Assembly: GCA_029194465.1 (NCBI GenBank)
Contig: JARFXS010000017.1
Span: forward strand, 1-41,349
Source: Candidatus Nitrosocosmicus sp.
GTDB taxonomy: Archaea; Thermoproteota; Nitrososphaeria; Nitrososphaerales; Nitrososphaeraceae
Reading direction: 5' to 3'
Length of the DNA: 41,349 bases
Positions 27,342 through 37,093 of the stretch are shown one piece after another. The position numbers were made by a program, and so were the translations under genes. Numbering within the stretch: position 1 is the stretch's first letter; every line of letters starts with the position of its first letter. The notes beneath the pieces were generated by a model, which was not told the DNA's origin, searched no databases, and saw nothing but the letters and a program-made list of their open reading frames with translations.

Positions 27342-29547
27342 ATTACAACGAAGAATACTAGTGAAGTTCCCTTAAAAATAGCAGAAACCGAAATTAAATT
27401 TGTAGGTAAAGGCTTGGCCCTAGTGGATCCTAAAATAATTGGTGAGCTCCATCTAAATGTCGGAGATGTATTGAAACTAAAAGGAAAGAAAGGTCTCACA
27501 CATGTAAAACTGTCTGAAGGGTTATCATCAGATTATGGCAGGAGGATAATTCGAATTGACGGCTATACCCGAGGTATTCTGGAATGTGGAATAGATGATC
27601 ATATTATGGTTAGTCCGGTTGGAATTGTGAGTGTGGCTAAGGAAGTTCAGTTGATCCCGATGGAGGAGCTAGAATATTCGGGGTTTAAGGATTCCCTAGG
27701 TAGGCTGTTGGATGGACGGGTAATCTCCAGATCGGATACTATCCCAATCAATCTGGTTGGGAAGAAGATCTCTTTTTTGGTAAATTTCCTGAATCCTAGT
27801 ACTGGTCCTCTATTAGTAAAAACAACCACAAAATTTTCGATTGGTAGTTTTAAGAAGAATAGGTCTCATGTTTTTGAAAGAATTAATTATGAGGATATTG
27901 GCGGAATTAAAAATTCAATTCTCAAAATACGTGAAATGATTGAATTACCAATTAGGCATCCAGAATTATTCGAAAAATTAGGAATTGATGCACCCAAAGG
28001 TGTATTGTTGTATGGTCCCCCAGGTACAGGAAAAACATTGCTTGCAAAAGCAGTTGCAAATGAAACAAACGCTTCCTTCTTTACCATAAGCGGGCCTGAG
28101 ATAGTAAGCAAGTTTTATGGTGAAAGTGAGAAAAGACTGAGGGAAACCTTTGAACAAGCACAGGAGAAATCCCCATCAATTCTTTTTATTGATGAACTAG
28201 ATTCTGTCGCTCCAAAACGGGAGGATGTATCTGGTGAAGTTGAAAGACGTATAGTATCACAGCTTTTGACACTAATGGATGGGATAAATTCTAGAGGCAA
28301 GATTATTGTGATAGGTGCATCAAATAGACCAAATGCTATAGACCCAGCCCTTAGACGACCAGGGAGATTTGATAGAGAAATTGAAATAGGTATTCCAGAT
28401 GATGATGGGAGATTGGATATACTAAATATTCATACAAAGGGGATGCCCCTTGGTCTGGATGTTGACCTAGGACGACTATCTAGACTAACACATGGATTTG
28501 TGGGTGCAGATTTGGAGGCCTTGACAAAAGAAGCTGCAATACGCTCATTAAGGCGTCTGATCCCCCAAGTTAATATCGATCAAACACCTTTTCCACGAGA
28601 TTTACTCGATAAAATAACGATAACTGATTCAGATTTTAATAATGCTTTGAAAGATGTTACTCCCTCAGCCAGTAGAGAGTTCTCTATCCAAAAACCAACT
28701 GTCAAGTGGAGCGAGATAGGTGGCTTGGATTCATTAAAAGAAGAATTAGTAGATCTGATCGACTGGCAGCTAAATCATTCAGAAATATATGAAATAGCTG
28801 ATATACGACCTCCAAAGGGCTTACTGTTATACGGAATGCCTGGAACAGGAAAGACTATGCTGGCAAAGGCTGTCGCTTCAAATTCTGGTGCAAACTTTAT
28901 TAGCATAAAGGCCGCCGAATTGTTATCTTAAATGGGCCGGAGAATCTGAGAAGACGATTCAGGAGGTTTTCAGAAAGGCTAGACAGCTGGCTCCTTGTAT
29001 CGTTTTTTTTTGATGAGTTTGACGCAATAGCACTTCAAAGGAAAACTGAGAGGGAGGGAACAGATCCAACTGCTAAAATGATGAGTCAAATTCTAACCGA
29101 GATGGATGGAATTGAAAATTTAGATGGGGTATTTGTCATCGGTGCTACCAATAGGATTGATTTGATAGATGGTGCTCTTTTGAGACCTGGACGCTTTGAT
29201 AGGATCATAGAGATCCCTGTTCCATCAGTCAATTCCAGAAGACAAATTGTTAAGATACATCTTAAAAAAGGCCTCTTGATGAAGCAACCGTGACCATTGA
29301 GAGAATATTAAAATTGACTGATGGCTTCACTGGTGCTCAAATTGAGGGCATGATTAATCATGCATCAATTTTGGCTCTAAGGGACTTTCTAAGAAACCAT
29401 AGAAAGTCCGAGGCAACTAATACAAATACCATAAATAGGAAACTAACAAAACAGGATTTAAAGAATTTTAGGATTACTTTTGAACATTTTAGATTAGCAA
29501 AAGAAAATGTTGTGACAAGTACAAAGGGTCACAACATTGTACGCTGA
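27342..29547 (+). pseudogene. Cdc48/VCP-type AAA+ ATPase, three frameshifts
   Basis: Archaeal Cdc48-like unfoldase, about 735 residues. An N-domain (LNVGDVLKLKGKKG) is followed by D1 with Walker A GPPGTGKT and Walker [16 protein letters not shown], then D2 with Walker A GMPGTGKT and Walker [10 protein letters not shown]. Three indels interrupt D2: an extra T at about 28926-28930 (stop within [11 protein letters not shown]), an extra T in a T9 run near 29003-29011, and a missing A in an A6 run near 29262. All motifs survive. The conserved N-terminus (from TSEVPLKIAE) lies before the first TTG at 27414; in frame it extends back to an ATT at 27342, which may be an unusual start or reflect another error. 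Confidence 0.88.
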
Positions 29548-29719
29548 ACCAGTATTCTATGTCTTATGTTAAATTTCGTAAAAATTAGCCATGAGTTGTT
29601 AACAGGAAGGATTCTAATCAAATAGCCATTGTATCGTTGTGTATACTCCTGAATTGATTGGGCGACAACTTGACCTAGTTCCTGGGATATTTTTGTTATT
29701 TGATCCAATCAATAAACTG

Positions 29720-30175
29720 TTATCTTTCGACTTTATGGGCAATCCTTTCTAAGGCTTCATCTGTACCCTTCAAAATATGTTTTTTGATAGTGAATGTGAA
29801 CAAACTCATTAATCCTTTCATATGAATATCCCAGTCCACTTTTATTTCACATTTTTTTTCATCTATTTTAGATAGATTTATTGTCTTTGTACCAACAATT
29901 GGTCCTTCTCTTATTAGTATTGTTATTTGTCTTCGAGGTGTTAACGTTACTAATTCGAGGCATTTCGAATGTCTGAAGGCGATAATAGTTTCTCTCTCAG
30001 TAGTATTTCCTTCTCTTTTAATGTTTTTCACAGCTTTTATACCGTGCCAAAAATCAGGATCATCATCAATATTGGAAATAATGCTCCATATCAATTCCTC
30101 TGAAGAATTAATTTTTCTGGTAGTAGATATTAGTGTCATTATTACCGATAATGTCGTTGGTATTTTAATTTGCAA
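29720..30175 (-). CDS. SRPBCC (START-like) family protein
   Basis: 151 residues, or 139 from the second Met at 30139 (MTLISTTRKINSSEELIWSI), which fits the fold better. The pattern of an N-terminal strand, a helix with E-x-x-W-x-x-I-S-N-I-D-D-D-P-D-F-W, antiparallel strands (TERETIIAFRHSK; RRQITILIREGPIVGTKTI; CEIKVDWDIHM) and a long C-terminal helix (TDEALERIAHKVER) is the helix-grip fold that binds hydrophobic ligands. Ligand and role are unknown. It converges on the Cdc48 gene. Confidence 0.7.
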   Translation of the reverse strand: MQIKIPTTLSVIMTLISTTRKINSSEELIWSIISNIDDDPDFWHGIKAVKNIKREGNTTERETIIAFRHSKCLELVTLTPRRQITILIREGPIVGTKTINLSKIDEKKCEIKVDWDIHMKGLMSLFTFTIKKHILKGTDEALERIAHKVER

Positions 30176-30319
30176 TGAAATTGGGGTATTTAGATGCTAT
30201 TTTTGCATTCTTGTTAATTAATAACTTGTTATTATTTGGACCTGAAAACTAAATTCTTTTGAGATTATACTTTTGCTAGTAAATAGTTAATCATTCATTT
30301 TCTCTGTAGAATGGCTGTA

Positions 30320-30526
30320 TTAGATAATACCGTCATCAACTTTTATGATTGGTTTATGATTTTCTAGTAAGGATCCTCTTGAAAGCAATAAGTTTAATTT
30401 GATTGCAGATTTATTCAAAATACAATTCAAGGCAACATTGGTTACAGGGATATAGATGTCCTTAAACTTGAGGTTTAGATTAATCCCCGCTTGTAATGAA
30501 TTGAAATACTTTGCAATTAGAAACAA
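30320..30526 (-). CDS. Small hypothetical protein, 68 residues
   Basis: ATG at 30526. Sequence MFLIAKYFNSLQAGINLNLK continues to IKVDDGII. Composition is balanced and codon use resembles neighbours, but there is no motif or recognised family. It lies between the SRPBCC and PAC2 genes on the same strand. Could be a real small gene or chance. Confidence 0.35.
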   Translation of the reverse strand: MFLIAKYFNSLQAGINLNLKFKDIYIPVTNVALNCILNKSAIKLNLLLSRGSLLENHKPIIKVDDGII

Positions 30527-30592
30527 TACAATTATTCTTTTTGTGACATCGGTAAAAGGTAGTTTTTGTTACTGATAGCAATATATTGTAAT

Positions 30593-31402
30593 CTACCCTA
30601 TACCAGGTCCCGATTTCGATGTTTCTCCATCGCTATCAATTCTTTTTCTCTTATCGAGCATTTGATTCTCATACTCTAAATCAAATCCGTCGGTATTAAT
30701 AGCTATGTTCTCTAAAATGGAAAAAACTCTTAGAATCGATTTTGCGGCTAGGGGTTGTTTTTCATTGGTTTCCATTATTTCACCAAAAAGACCTATCGCT
30801 TTAAACTTCATTTCGCTTGCAACCCCAAGAACTACTCATTAAACCAAGTAATAACTTCAATTTCTGTATCAAAGATATTAATCCCTGGTTTTTTAGCTTG
30901 ATAACCGTCTCTTTATCTGTTGAAACTGCGAATACTTTTGGGGCCTGGAGCCTAATTGTGGCTGGTGATATCCTCCAGACGTATAAATAATTTTGGAACA
31001 CCAATGTTTTATGATGCTAAAAGCGGTTAGACATAAATTAAAGAGATTATTTGGATCCTGTGGCTGTTCTTTACCCGTCATGATTATGATCTTATTTTCA
31101 TAATTAACGTAAAAGTCATTAACGTATCTATTACAGCCTTGACCAATCCATTTTCATTTTTTACCCACGGTTTTTCAAATATTTCGATCTCGCAAATTTT
31201 TCCACTTTAAGTTCCTTGATTAGATGTTCTGATACAAGTCCACCAACTTTACCCATATCTGGCAGGGAGGCAAAAACAACAAAATTGTCTAACTTTATTT
31301 TTTTAGCATCTTGATCGAGATATTCATCATTTTTGTCGATTATACTTCTTTCTTTTATATTAAAATTATTGATAACCTTAAAAAATCAAGCATTTTTAAC
31401 AT
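30593..31402 (-). pseudogene. PAC2-family protein (proteasome-assembly-chaperone-like), multiply frameshifted
   Basis: No single long frame exists, but pieces in order across the three minus-strand frames make one PAC2-like protein of about 265 residues: NFVVFASLPDMGKVGGLVSE, EIFEKPWVKNENGLVKAVID, IIIMTGKEQPQDPNNLFNLC, IIYTSGGY, ATIRLQAPKVFAVSTDKETV, VVLGVASEMKFKAIGLFGEI and KSILRVFSILENIAINTDGF. The MGKVGGLVSEHL and VLGVASE..K.IGLFGE elements are the family hallmarks. At least six single-base shifts are required. PAC2 proteins assist proteasome assembly in eukaryotes; archaeal homologues are less clear. A Cdc48 ATPase gene nearby fits a protein-quality theme. Confidence 0.65.
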
Positions 31403-31613
31403 GGTCTCAAGAGATTAAGATAGGTAATCAAGCTAGGTATTTACAATACTTTATCCGCTTTAGCTATGTAATGTCAAGATTCAGATTCTACTGGTCACTT
31501 TGTAGAATTTGATTTTTGCCTATGCCTTTATTGGGCATATCAAATCAAGACCAAAAAAAGTTTACATATATGATTACTTCTTCTTCACCTTTTATGCAAG
31601 ATAATAAGTATAT

Positions 31614-32042
31614 CTATAGCTGTTTGATATGTTTAATCATTTCAATAGTTTTCAAACTAGTTTGAACAATTTTCAAATATTTCTTGTATCTTTTTGGACT
31701 GGCTGCCAAATCCTGTTCCCCGTTGAGTTTTACTAAGGTTTGAAGAACCTGGTGTTCTACTTGACTTAACACTTCGTGGATATCATCAGAAGTATTCAGA
31801 TTGCCTTTATCATCTTCATTACCTACATTGCTGATCTCTTTTTTAGTCTCGATATTATTTACAGAGGTTTCTTGTTGGTCCATTCTACCCTGTTCTATGT
31901 GTTGACAATTCATACAAATTACATCATCCTTGTATTTTATCTGTAGATTTCCACATTTTTTACAGGGTTCTGAAAGGAGAGTACCTCCTCTCAACAGATA
32001 GTATGCTCCCTGTTTAATCAAATCGTTATTCATTTTAGTCAA
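31614..32042 (-). CDS. Zinc-ribbon protein of the Sjogren/scleroderma autoantigen 1 (p27) family
   Basis: 142 residues. Residues about 6-50 carry the family core: KQGAYYLLRGGTLLSEPCKK, then CGNLQIKYKDDVICMNC, a four-Cys zinc ribbon. The rest is a Glu/Asn-rich linker and a C-terminal helical segment (about 90-142). Function of the archaeal family is unknown. Its start overlaps the stop of the PadR gene by four bases (ATGA), so the two are co-translated; a joint regulatory role is likely but inferred. Confidence 0.8.
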   Translation of the reverse strand: MTKMNNDLIKQGAYYLLRGGTLLSEPCKKCGNLQIKYKDDVICMNCQHIEQGRMDQQETSVNNIETKKEISNVGNEDDKGNLNTSDDIHEVLSQVEHQVLQTLVKLNGEQDLAASPKRYKKYLKIVQTSLKTIEMIKHIKQL

Positions 32043-32560
32043 GTAATAGTTCTATCATCAACTTTTCTATCATCAACTTGAATTTTCTCCTGATTGTTAA
32101 GTTTCTTTAATTCATTTACTAAAAAGTCCTTATACTTGTTCTTCTCTTCTTCTGTCATCCTGTCCAAATTTGAACTAAGTGTGGATCCTATTGCCGAGAT
32201 CCTATCAATCAAGTCCATGGTCATGAATTTTCCCATATTTCCTATTCTGAACATTACCTCCAATTGTTTTTGCATTATATTATGCGCTGATTTGATATCT
32301 GAGGCTATGGAAATCCCTTTCTTAGTTATTCGATACCTACCATTTTCGTGTTCTTCTACTAGTCCTTCCTCAAGTAGTCTTCCAAGCAATGGATAGATGA
32401 GGCCCGGAGATGGTTTCCATTTCCCACCAGTTTGAACTATTGCTTTGTCGATGATCTCCTTACCCGTCATTGGTTGTTCAGCTAAAAGCTCCAAGATATA
32501 ATGGCGCGAGAACCCTCTAGGAATAGCACTTCCTACCCGGGACAACCAGTCAGATATCAT
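32039..32560 (-). CDS. PadR-family transcriptional regulator
   Basis: 173 residues. A winged-helix DNA-binding domain (residues about 18-90: FSRHYILELLAEQPMTGKEI, SPGLIYPLLGRLLEEGLVEE, GRYRITKKG) is followed by a long helical C-terminal part (about 95-160) for dimerisation. The S-P-G-x-I-Y-P-x-L-x-x-L motif is the PadR signature. The first gene of a two-gene operon with the zinc-ribbon protein. PadR proteins often repress a neighbouring gene and themselves in response to small molecules; no operator was identified. Confidence 0.88.
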   Translation of the reverse strand: MISDWLSRVGSAIPRGFSRHYILELLAEQPMTGKEIIDKAIVQTGGKWKPSPGLIYPLLGRLLEEGLVEEHENGRYRITKKGISIASDIKSAHNIMQKQLEVMFRIGNMGKFMTMDLIDRISAIGSTLSSNLDRMTEEEKNKYKDFLVNELKKLNNQEKIQVDDRKVDDRTIT

Positions 32561-32693
32561 TTTACAATAAATATATCACTAGCGACTTATTAAAATTTTC
32601 CTTTTGAATAAATTAGACAAATATGTTAATTACTTAAAACACATGCAGCTTTTGTGTTTAGTTGGTTAGTCTCAAATATTGATAATCTATTAT

Positions 32694-32879
32694 CTAATGG
32701 TTCTCAATGGCTAGCTCTACATCAGTCTGATAGTTTTCCCATTCTGTCTCACCCTGGTATTCCAGAACCTTTCTCTTGTGGATGATGTTTTCATTCATTT
32801 TATCTATATAGTGTATGAAGAAGGATATAAGACTTATTTCTGCTGTTTTCGTTACATTCTCTCCTATTATTACATTCAT
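32694..32879 (-). CDS. Small conserved-looking protein, 61 residues
   Basis: ATG at 32879: MNVIIGENVTKTAEISLISF, ending TDVELAIENH. An amphipathic, acidic small protein without Cys or membrane helix. Lies divergent from rps13, 115 bases away. No family recognised with confidence; balanced composition supports coding. Confidence 0.45.
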   Translation of the reverse strand: MNVIIGENVTKTAEISLISFFIHYIDKMNENIIHKRKVLEYQGETEWENYQTDVELAIENH

Positions 32880-32994
32880 ACGATCCTTTTTGTATAGATC
32901 TTACAATTTAAGGGCCCATTTAAGGCTCGTCCTTGTAATTATTATCAGATAAATTAGGTTCTTGACCTGGCTAGTATAGTTTTTATTTAGGAAA

Positions 32995-33501
32995 ATGGAA
33001 TGCTCATTTATAAGCAAGTTGTCAGTCGAAGAGTTTAAACATATTCTAAGAATTGCCGGTAAAGATATCGAAGGCAGCAAGAAGTCAGTAGTTGCATTAA
33101 GTGAAGTTAAGGGTGTTGGTTATAATTTATCACAAGTAATATTACAGTCCTTGAACATTAATCCATACTTAAGGGTAGGATTTTTGACTGATAAAGAACT
33201 CTCTGATATCGAGAATTCTATTAGAAATATCGGAACTATCGGTGTACCTAATTGGTATCTTAATAGAAGAAAAGATATGGATTCGGGAGCTGATATTCAT
33301 CTAATTACGTCAGATTTGGATTTTACTAAATCAAATGATATTGAGAGAGAGAAGTCTGTCATGAGTTGGAGAGGGTACAGGCATATGTTTGGTTTGAGAG
33401 TTAGAGGTCAGTGCACTAGAACCACTGGCAGGAAAGCCACAGCAGTGGGTGTCAAGAAGGCATCAGGAAAGGCACCAGCTGGAGCAGCAGGGTCGAAATA
33501 A
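32995..33501 (+). CDS. rps13: 30S ribosomal protein S13
   Basis: 168 residues, archaeal/eukaryotic S13p/S18e type, in the head of the small subunit where it contacts tRNA and the large subunit. Evidence: the N-terminal helix-two-turns-helix region (LRIAGKDIEGSKKSVVALSE; VKGVGYNLSQVI) and the C-terminal WRGYRHMFGLRVRGQCTRTT motif, followed by a basic Ala/Gly/Lys tail. ATG at 32995; first gene of an rps13-rps4 operon as in many archaea. Confidence 0.95.
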   Translation: MECSFISKLSVEEFKHILRIAGKDIEGSKKSVVALSEVKGVGYNLSQVILQSLNINPYLRVGFLTDKELSDIENSIRNIGTIGVPNWYLNRRKDMDSGADIHLITSDLDFTKSNDIEREKSVMSWRGYRHMFGLRVRGQCTRTTGRKATAVGVKKASGKAPAGAAGSK

Positions 33502-33516
33502 ACTAAGGTGAATTGA

Positions 33517-34026
33517 GTGGGAGATCCTAGAAAGTCAAAGAAGAATTATAACCGACCGCGTAGCATTTGGACAAGCGATCAAATAAGTTCAGAGCTGTAC
33601 GTAGTCGGGTCTTATGGTTTAAGAAATAAACGTGAGTTATGGAAAGCTCAGACAGAAATTGCCAGGATAAGGAATCAAGCTCGTGCCCTTTTGTCTTTAT
33701 CTATTGATGTCAGACACGAAAAGGAAACGCAGTTATTAAACTATATTTCTAGACTTGGCCTTGTTTCTAGTGGTTCATCCCTGGATGATGTTTTGAACTT
33801 AAAGATAGAAGATATTTTGGAGAGACGATTGCAAACAATCATAATGAAAAAATCCAATCTAAAATCGCCATATCAAGCTCGCCAGTTGGTTGTGCACGGT
33901 CATGTCAGTTTGGGAAATCGAAAGATAAATCTACCAGGCTATTTGGTAAGGAAAGAGGAAGAGTCTCAGATACTAGTGCATATTACCCCTGTGATTGAAA
34001 CCTCGGAATCTGTCAAGAACAATTGA
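33517..34026 (+). CDS. rps4: 30S ribosomal protein S4
   Basis: 169 residues, archaeal S4p/S9e. Primary 16S rRNA-binding protein. GTG start at 33517, with MGDPRKSKKNYNRPRSIW as the typical beginning; the S4 RNA-binding domain is seen in ILERRLQTIIMKKSNL and QARQLVVHGHVSLGNRKIN. It lies 15 bases after rps13. In many archaea rps11 and rpoD follow, but here a convergent regulator gene comes next, so the operon is short. Confidence 0.95.
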   Translation: MGDPRKSKKNYNRPRSIWTSDQISSELYVVGSYGLRNKRELWKAQTEIARIRNQARALLSLSIDVRHEKETQLLNYISRLGLVSSGSSLDDVLNLKIEDILERRLQTIIMKKSNLKSPYQARQLVVHGHVSLGNRKINLPGYLVRKEEESQILVHITPVIETSESVKNN

Positions 34027-34039
34027 AATTACTAGAGAC

Positions 34040-35023
34040 TCACGTTCTTACAACTTTTTCTATATCTACGTAATCTATTTTGCCATCACTATCCATGTCG
34101 TAGCCCTGAACCAAGGCTTCCCATTCCTGTTCATCTCCTGAATAATCTGAAAATGTTTTTTTACTAAAGTTAGTAATTGCAATTACACCAGATTTAGTTC
34201 CAATTGATCTCACTCCGGCGATCAAAATAATTGATTTTTTTTCATTAAACGGATTTTTAAATTTTGCAATAATTCCCAAATTGTCTAGGTGGTAAATTCT
34301 CCCAGGTTTGTCCACGAGTCCTGACCAATAGTTTTCTTCATTAAATTTAATTGGTAAATATCTATTGAATTCAGAAGAAACTATGTTTGTACCTGGACCA
34401 CCGATTATGATCAAGTTATTATCTTCTAGCTCCTTTTCGGCCTTCGCATCTTCATCTAACTTTACAACAAACCCTTCGGGCAAATTGCATATATTTCCTA
34501 AAAAAAAAGCCAATTGAATTGCATAGTGCCCATCTCTAGCAGATGTTTTAAAGATTCCGTGGGGATTAGGAGATCCCACTATGACTAAACCATCGAATTT
34601 GTTATTTTCATCGATGAACTCCTTTAGAAACTTTCTAGCGGTCAAGAAATCTGTGGTTTTTTTCCAATCATTTAGGTTGTATTCAATTGATAAATTTTCA
34701 CCCCATTCCATTTCGATACCAAAGGCGGGGCTGGTTGCCGAGTATAGTTTGGCTGTTCCACCCTTGACAAAATATGATCCTGATTCTTCAATTGCTCCAA
34801 TTGAAACCAATTTTCTGACATAGTAATAAGCGCTCTGTTCGTATATCTCTAATTCTTTGGCTATCTGAGCAGTATACCTGGGCCTATCGGAAATCAGCCT
34901 TAGTATCTTCCAGGCGATTGGATTTGATAAAACTTGGATTTCTTTTTGTTTTTCAAACACTATAATTTTTTTCTCATAGAGTCGACCCTCCTTTTCATAA
35001 ATTATTTTTTTTTCTATCCCCAT
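34040..35023 (-). CDS. HTH transcriptional regulator with S-layer-like domain and EF-hand loop
   Basis: 327 residues. A winged-helix ArsR-like domain (about 25-100: IQVLSNPIAWKILRLISDRP, YTAQIAKELEIYEQSAYYYV) is followed by a domain (about 120-300) with FDGLVIVGSPNPHG, LIIIGGPGTNIVSSEFNRYL and ILIAGVRSIGTKSGVIAI, resembling the GGP-containing domain found in archaeal S-layer-type proteins. The C-terminus has a textbook calcium loop DMDSDGKIDYVD (residues 309-320; Asp at 1, 3, 5, 9 and 12, Gly at 6). No signal peptide or membrane helix is visible, so it is probably cytoplasmic. It is divergent from glmS, which suggests control of amino-sugar or envelope synthesis; this is inferred. Confidence 0.75.
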   Translation of the reverse strand: MGIEKKIIYEKEGRLYEKKIIVFEKQKEIQVLSNPIAWKILRLISDRPRYTAQIAKELEIYEQSAYYYVRKLVSIGAIEESGSYFVKGGTAKLYSATSPAFGIEMEWGENLSIEYNLNDWKKTTDFLTARKFLKEFIDENNKFDGLVIVGSPNPHGIFKTSARDGHYAIQLAFFLGNICNLPEGFVVKLDEDAKAEKELEDNNLIIIGGPGTNIVSSEFNRYLPIKFNEENYWSGLVDKPGRIYHLDNLGIIAKFKNPFNEKKSIILIAGVRSIGTKSGVIAITNFSKKTFSDYSGDEQEWEALVQGYDMDSDGKIDYVDIEKVVRT

Positions 35024-35191
35024 TATATACGATATTATAATTTTTTTTTTGCTGGTATATATTTTTTGTTATAATAGAAAAATATTTATGAACAACGACG
35101 ACCAAATTTTTCCGATCGATTATATTTTTTTTTATAACGGAAAGATCTTATTTTTGATAAAGGTTTTAAATAAATTTTTTTCAGAATAGTT
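35024..35191. promoter_or_regulatory. Divergent regulator-glmS promoter region
   Basis: 168 very AT-rich bases with long T runs and TATA-like stretches. TTTTTCCG at about 35107-35114 and CGGAAAG at about 35139-35145 form an inverted pair 24 bases apart, a candidate operator for the adjacent regulator. No Shine-Dalgarno site precedes the glmS GTG. Confidence 0.4.
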
Positions 35192-36969
35192 GTGTGTTCA
35201 ATTATTGGGTATAGTGGGAAGTTAGTCTCTGCGGCTCCATTGTTAGTTGAGAAACTAAAAAAGATGGAGTATAGAGGTTATGACAGTGTAGGAATTGCAA
35301 CCTTAAATGACGGAAATATTTTAGTGAGTAAGGGTGTGGGAAAAGTTGCAGAAGTTGATGAAGAAATGGACCTCAATAAACTTCCTGGACAAATTGGAAT
35401 CGGTCACACCCGTTGGGCAACTCATGGAAGCGTAAACGATAAAAATGCTCATCCACATTATTCATGTTCATCCAATATTGCTGTAGTTCATAACGGAATA
35501 ATAGAAAATTACCAAGAATTGAAAACAGAGTTAACAAGAGACGGTCATACTTTCAAAAGTCAGACTGACAGTGAGGTTATTGCTCATCTGCTGGAGAAGT
35601 GCTACCAAGAATCCGAATCTAATGTGAAAGAAACTATGATGAAAACCTGTCAGGCCCTTAAAGGTTCTTTTGCCTTTGTTGCTATTTTCGATAATGGAAT
35701 TATTGCCGGTGCACGATTCGATGAACCCTTGATAGTAGGAATATCTGATAGTGCTTTGTTTCTATCTAGCGATGTATTAGGTTTCCTGAAATACACTGAT
35801 AAATCTGTTTTCTTAGATAATGGCGATATTGTAATAATTGATCATAATACTTATCGTATATTTGATTTGAATAAACGAGTTGTAGCCCGACCTATAAATC
35901 AGGTTGCATGGGAACTAGGGAAGTCATTGAAAAAGGAAAGTATGCACATCACACCATAAAAGAAATTCATGAACAGTCATTAACTTTATTGAAACCATTT
36001 CAAGAATTCAATGATTTTCAAAATTTTTGTGAATTCATGAGAAATGCTTCCAATGTTTATATCACTGGCAGCGGAACAAGTTATAACTGTGGATTGTTGG
36101 GAAAGCAACTCCTTTCAAGATTTGCGAAGATAAAAACCGAGGTAATTATGTCAAGCGAATTTCAATATTATTCGGACTCTTTGGAGCCTAATTCAGTTGT
36201 AATAGCCATATCCCAAAGTGGTGAAACGGCTGATGTATTGCATTCAGTCAAGAAAGCAAAAGAAAATGGTGCTAAAATTCTTTCAATTGTGAATGTACCT
36301 ACTTCGTCTCTGGCAAGAATGAGTGATTCTATTCTTACTCTTAATTGTGGTCCCGAAATAGGAGTTGCTGCCACAAAGAGTTTCATGGGCCAGCTGATGA
36401 TAGTATATAAAATTGTAAATATCTTATCAAGTGGTCAAATGCCTTTTGATGATTTTAATCAAAGGGATTTACTAATGATGGTAAAAAAGGTATTGAGCTC
36501 GGATGGTATTATTCAAAATCTAGTTTCATCACTAGACACTAATATTAAGGATATATACATTTTGGGCAGGTCAATCCATTATCCGATTGCCTTAGAGGGC
36601 TCGCTAAAAATTAAGGAGTTAGCCTATATACATGCAGAAGGTATCGCTGCAGGTGAGTTAAAGCACGGACCACTGGCGTTGATTGACAAAGAGTCCGTAG
36701 TTGTTGTCTTAAACCCTATCGATGAAACCTATCAAGACGTTATTTCTAGTTCAAATGAAATTAAATCACGCGGGGCTCATATAATCGGTATTTCAAACAA
36801 AAAGAATGAGGTATATGACCGGTTTGTGGAATTACCTGATGTTGATAGCTACCTTTATCCAATTCTTGAAATCATCCCCTTACAACTAATGTCATACTAT
36901 TTGGCCCTGAAGAAACAAGTAGATCCAGATTATCCTAGAAATTTGGCTAAATCCGTGACCGTAAAATGA
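35192..36969 (+). pseudogene. glmS: Glutamine-fructose-6-phosphate aminotransferase, one frameshift
   Basis: GlmS makes glucosamine 6-phosphate from fructose 6-phosphate and glutamine, the first step to UDP-GlcNAc. GTG start gives fMet followed by the nucleophile Cys2 (CSIIGYSG). Glutaminase motifs: YRGYDSVGIA, GHTRWATHGSVNDKNAHPH, SQTDSEVIAHLLE. Isomerase motifs: ITGSGTSYNCGLLGKQL, SQSGETADVLH, AEGIAAGELKHGPLALI and the C-terminal PRNLAKSVTVK. One missing base at about 35915-35925 (between VAWEL and REVIEKGKYAHHTIKEIHEQ) splits it. The joined product is about 592 residues, a normal length. All key residues are present, so a sequence error is likely. Confidence 0.93.
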
Positions 36970-37093
36970 AATGCTTACTATTATATTGAAATAATTTCTT
37001 TTAATTTATTTGCAATAATGACTATGCTAGACAACAGAATTGAAAACTGTGTATTTTCTGGGCAGATTATTTTTATGATCTTGATAACTTTAC

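Noticed and set aside
27342..29547. Programmed frameshifting in the Cdc48 gene
   Set aside because: Three separate shifts of different sign, two in homopolymers, with no consistent slippery-site design; indel errors explain them better.
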